Part shown: one piece after another, positions 34,081 to 35,152 of the stretch
Numbering within the stretch: position 1 is the stretch's first letter
Layout: every line of letters begins with the position of its first letter
Source of the DNA: Pseudomonadota bacterium
GTDB lineage: Bacteria; Pseudomonadota; Alphaproteobacteria; Ferrovibrionales; Ferrovibrionaceae
Direction: 5' to 3'
NCBI GenBank assembly: GCA_023434425.1
Contig: JAEYSS010000004.1
Coordinates: forward strand, 1 to 35,152
DNA length: 35,152 bases
The notes under the pieces: model-generated
The model's database searches: none
Told to the model about the DNA's origin: nothing
The model's input: the letters and a program-made list of their open reading frames with translations, nothing else
Made by a program: the position numbers and the translations under genes

Positions 34081-35152
34081 TGCAGCCGGCACAGCAGGCC
34101 GAGTGGCTCAACCGGGTGCGCGAGCACATGGCTGCCCAGAAAGGCGGTCAGCCGGCAACCGACATGGTCGAGACGGTCACGCGCATCGACATCGCGCGCT
34201 ACACCGATCCGCAGCGCCTGGCGGCCGAGCAGGCGCTGCTGCGCCGCACGCCCATTTTCGTCAGCTTCTCGTCGAAACTGGCCAAGCCCGGCGATTTCGT
34301 CACCCATGATCTGCTCGGCCTGCCGATCCTGGTGCTGCGCGACAGTGACGGCGTGCTGCGCGCTTTCCTCAATGTCTGTCGCCATCGCGGCGCCAAGCTG
34401 GTCTGGGACCGGAGCGGCTGCGGCAAGCGCGCCTTCACCTGTCCCTATCACGCCTGGAGCTACGACCTGCGCGGTACCTTGCGCGGCATTCCGCATGAGG
34501 CCGGTTTCGCCGGGCTCGACAGGATGCAGCATAATCTGGTGCCGCTGGCTGTCGTGGAAGCTTTCGGGCTCGTCTTCGTGCAGCCGGACCGGTCGCAGCC
34601 CGACTACGACTTCACCGATTTCCTCGCCGGCATCCGCGACGATCTCAATGGCTTCGGTCTCGGCAATCATATCCTGCATGACGAACGCGAGATCGGGTTG
34701 ACCTGCAACTGGAAGGTCGTGGTCGAGGGCGGGCTGGAAACCTATCATGTGCAACACGCACATCGCCGTACCATCGCGCCGATGTTTGCCGACAATGTCG
34801 CGGTGGCCGACCGGCTCGATCCGCATATGCGGCTGTATTTCACCAAGCGCAACGCGGCCGAACTGGTGGCGGGCGATCCGCAGGGCACGATCCGCGATTA
34901 CGGCAATCCGCTCTACTATATCTTCCCGAACCTGATCATCCTTGTGCAGCCCGATCACGCCACCGTGCTGGCGGTGCTGCCCAAAGGTACGGATCAGTGC
35001 ATCGTGCATGGCGGCGCGCTGGTGCCGCCCGAAACCCTGCGCGGCGAGGCGACCGGCACGCCCAGGGCCGATGCGCACTGGGACCGCAACGTGAAGATTT
35101 TCTGGGACGCGCTGGACGAGGATTTCCAGATGGGCCAGGCGATCCAGGCCGG
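34080..35152 (+). CDS. Rieske non-heme iron oxygenase, large subunit, 3' end missing
   Basis: The first 357 residues of an aromatic-ring-hydroxylating-type oxygenase large subunit are present; the window ends inside the gene. The Rieske [2Fe-2S] site is NVCRHRGAKL...TCPYHAW with Cys100, His102, Cys121 and His124. The catalytic iron site begins at NWKVVVEGGLETYHVQHAH with His223 and His228. The late EDFQMGQAIQAG region should carry the third ligand. Such proteins also include carnitine-, choline- and stachydrine-type monooxygenases, so the substrate is open. The ATG overlaps the TetR stop by one base. No reductase gene is visible. Confidence 0.92.
   Translation, partial: MQPAQQAEWLNRVREHMAAQKGGQPATDMVETVTRIDIARYTDPQRLAAEQALLRRTPIFVSFSSKLAKPGDFVTHDLLGLPILVLRDSDGVLRAFLNVCRHRGAKLVWDRSGCGKRAFTCPYHAWSYDLRGTLRGIPHEAGFAGLDRMQHNLVPLAVVEAFGLVFVQPDRSQPDYDFTDFLAGIRDDLNGFGLGNHILHDEREIGLTCNWKVVVEGGLETYHVQHAHRRTIAPMFADNVAVADRLDPHMRLYFTKRNAAELVAGDPQGTIRDYGNPLYYIFPNLIILVQPDHATVLAVLPKGTDQCIVHGGALVPPETLRGEATGTPRADAHWDRNVKIFWDALDEDFQMGQAIQA

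Overview
The window is about 35 kb of GC-rich, densely coding chromosome from an alphaproteobacterium, most likely of the broad Rhodospirillales type (the order is an inference from gene content; no rRNA or marker tree is available). The clearest sign is the alphaproteobacterial order ispDF / dusB(nifR3)-ntrB-ntrC-ntrY-ntrX-trkA-dat-hfq-hflX. Other clade-typical genes are a Coq10/RatA-type protein, a fused IspDF, a PAS_5-like protein and a DUF4170-like protein. No transposase, integrase, CRISPR array or rRNA gene was seen. All reading frames look intact except the two cut by the window ends.

Layout. (1) 1-4.0 kb: the end of a Coq10/RatA-like gene, a malonyl-CoA decarboxylase, then on the minus strand a tight ispDF-pgpA-pncC operon for isoprenoid precursors, phosphatidylglycerol and pyridine-nucleotide salvage. 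(2) 4.1-13.9 kb: the nitrogen-regulation block. dusB leads the overlapping ntrB-ntrC pair, followed by the membrane kinase NtrY, its regulator NtrX, the potassium-uptake regulator TrkA and a D-amino-acid transaminase. NtrC keeps the sigma-54 contact motif GAFTGA and NtrX has lost it. (3) 14.0-17.5 kb: hfq with a good sigma-70 promoter, hflX and two tandem inositol-monophosphatase-family genes. (4) 17.5-24.9 kb: gyrA, coaD, a secreted and a cytosolic cyclophilin in tandem, then queA-tgt for queuosine in tRNA. A 33-residue membrane mini-protein and a cupin gene follow. The whole queA leader can fold into one hairpin that covers its ribosome binding site.

(5) 24.9-28.3 kb: small proteins of little-known function around a tRNA-Lys(UUU) gene. 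One has the core of an Hpt phosphotransfer domain with leucine in place of the phosphorylated histidine. (6) 28.3-29.0 kb: one markedly AT-richer gene for a membrane-anchored protein, the best candidate here for a recent import. (7) 29.0-35.2 kb: an accessory metabolic stretch with an SDR oxidoreductase, a haloacetate/fluoroacetate dehalogenase-like hydrolase, a DUF502 membrane protein and a cytochrome P450. It ends with a TetR regulator, apparently on a leaderless transcript, coupled to a Rieske oxygenase cut by the window end.

Most of the window is conserved housekeeping and regulatory sequence. I did not find a convincing new multi-gene system. The best leads are the pseudo-Hpt protein, the self-sequestering queA leader, the membrane mini-protein, the AT-rich orphan and the leaderless TetR-Rieske unit.
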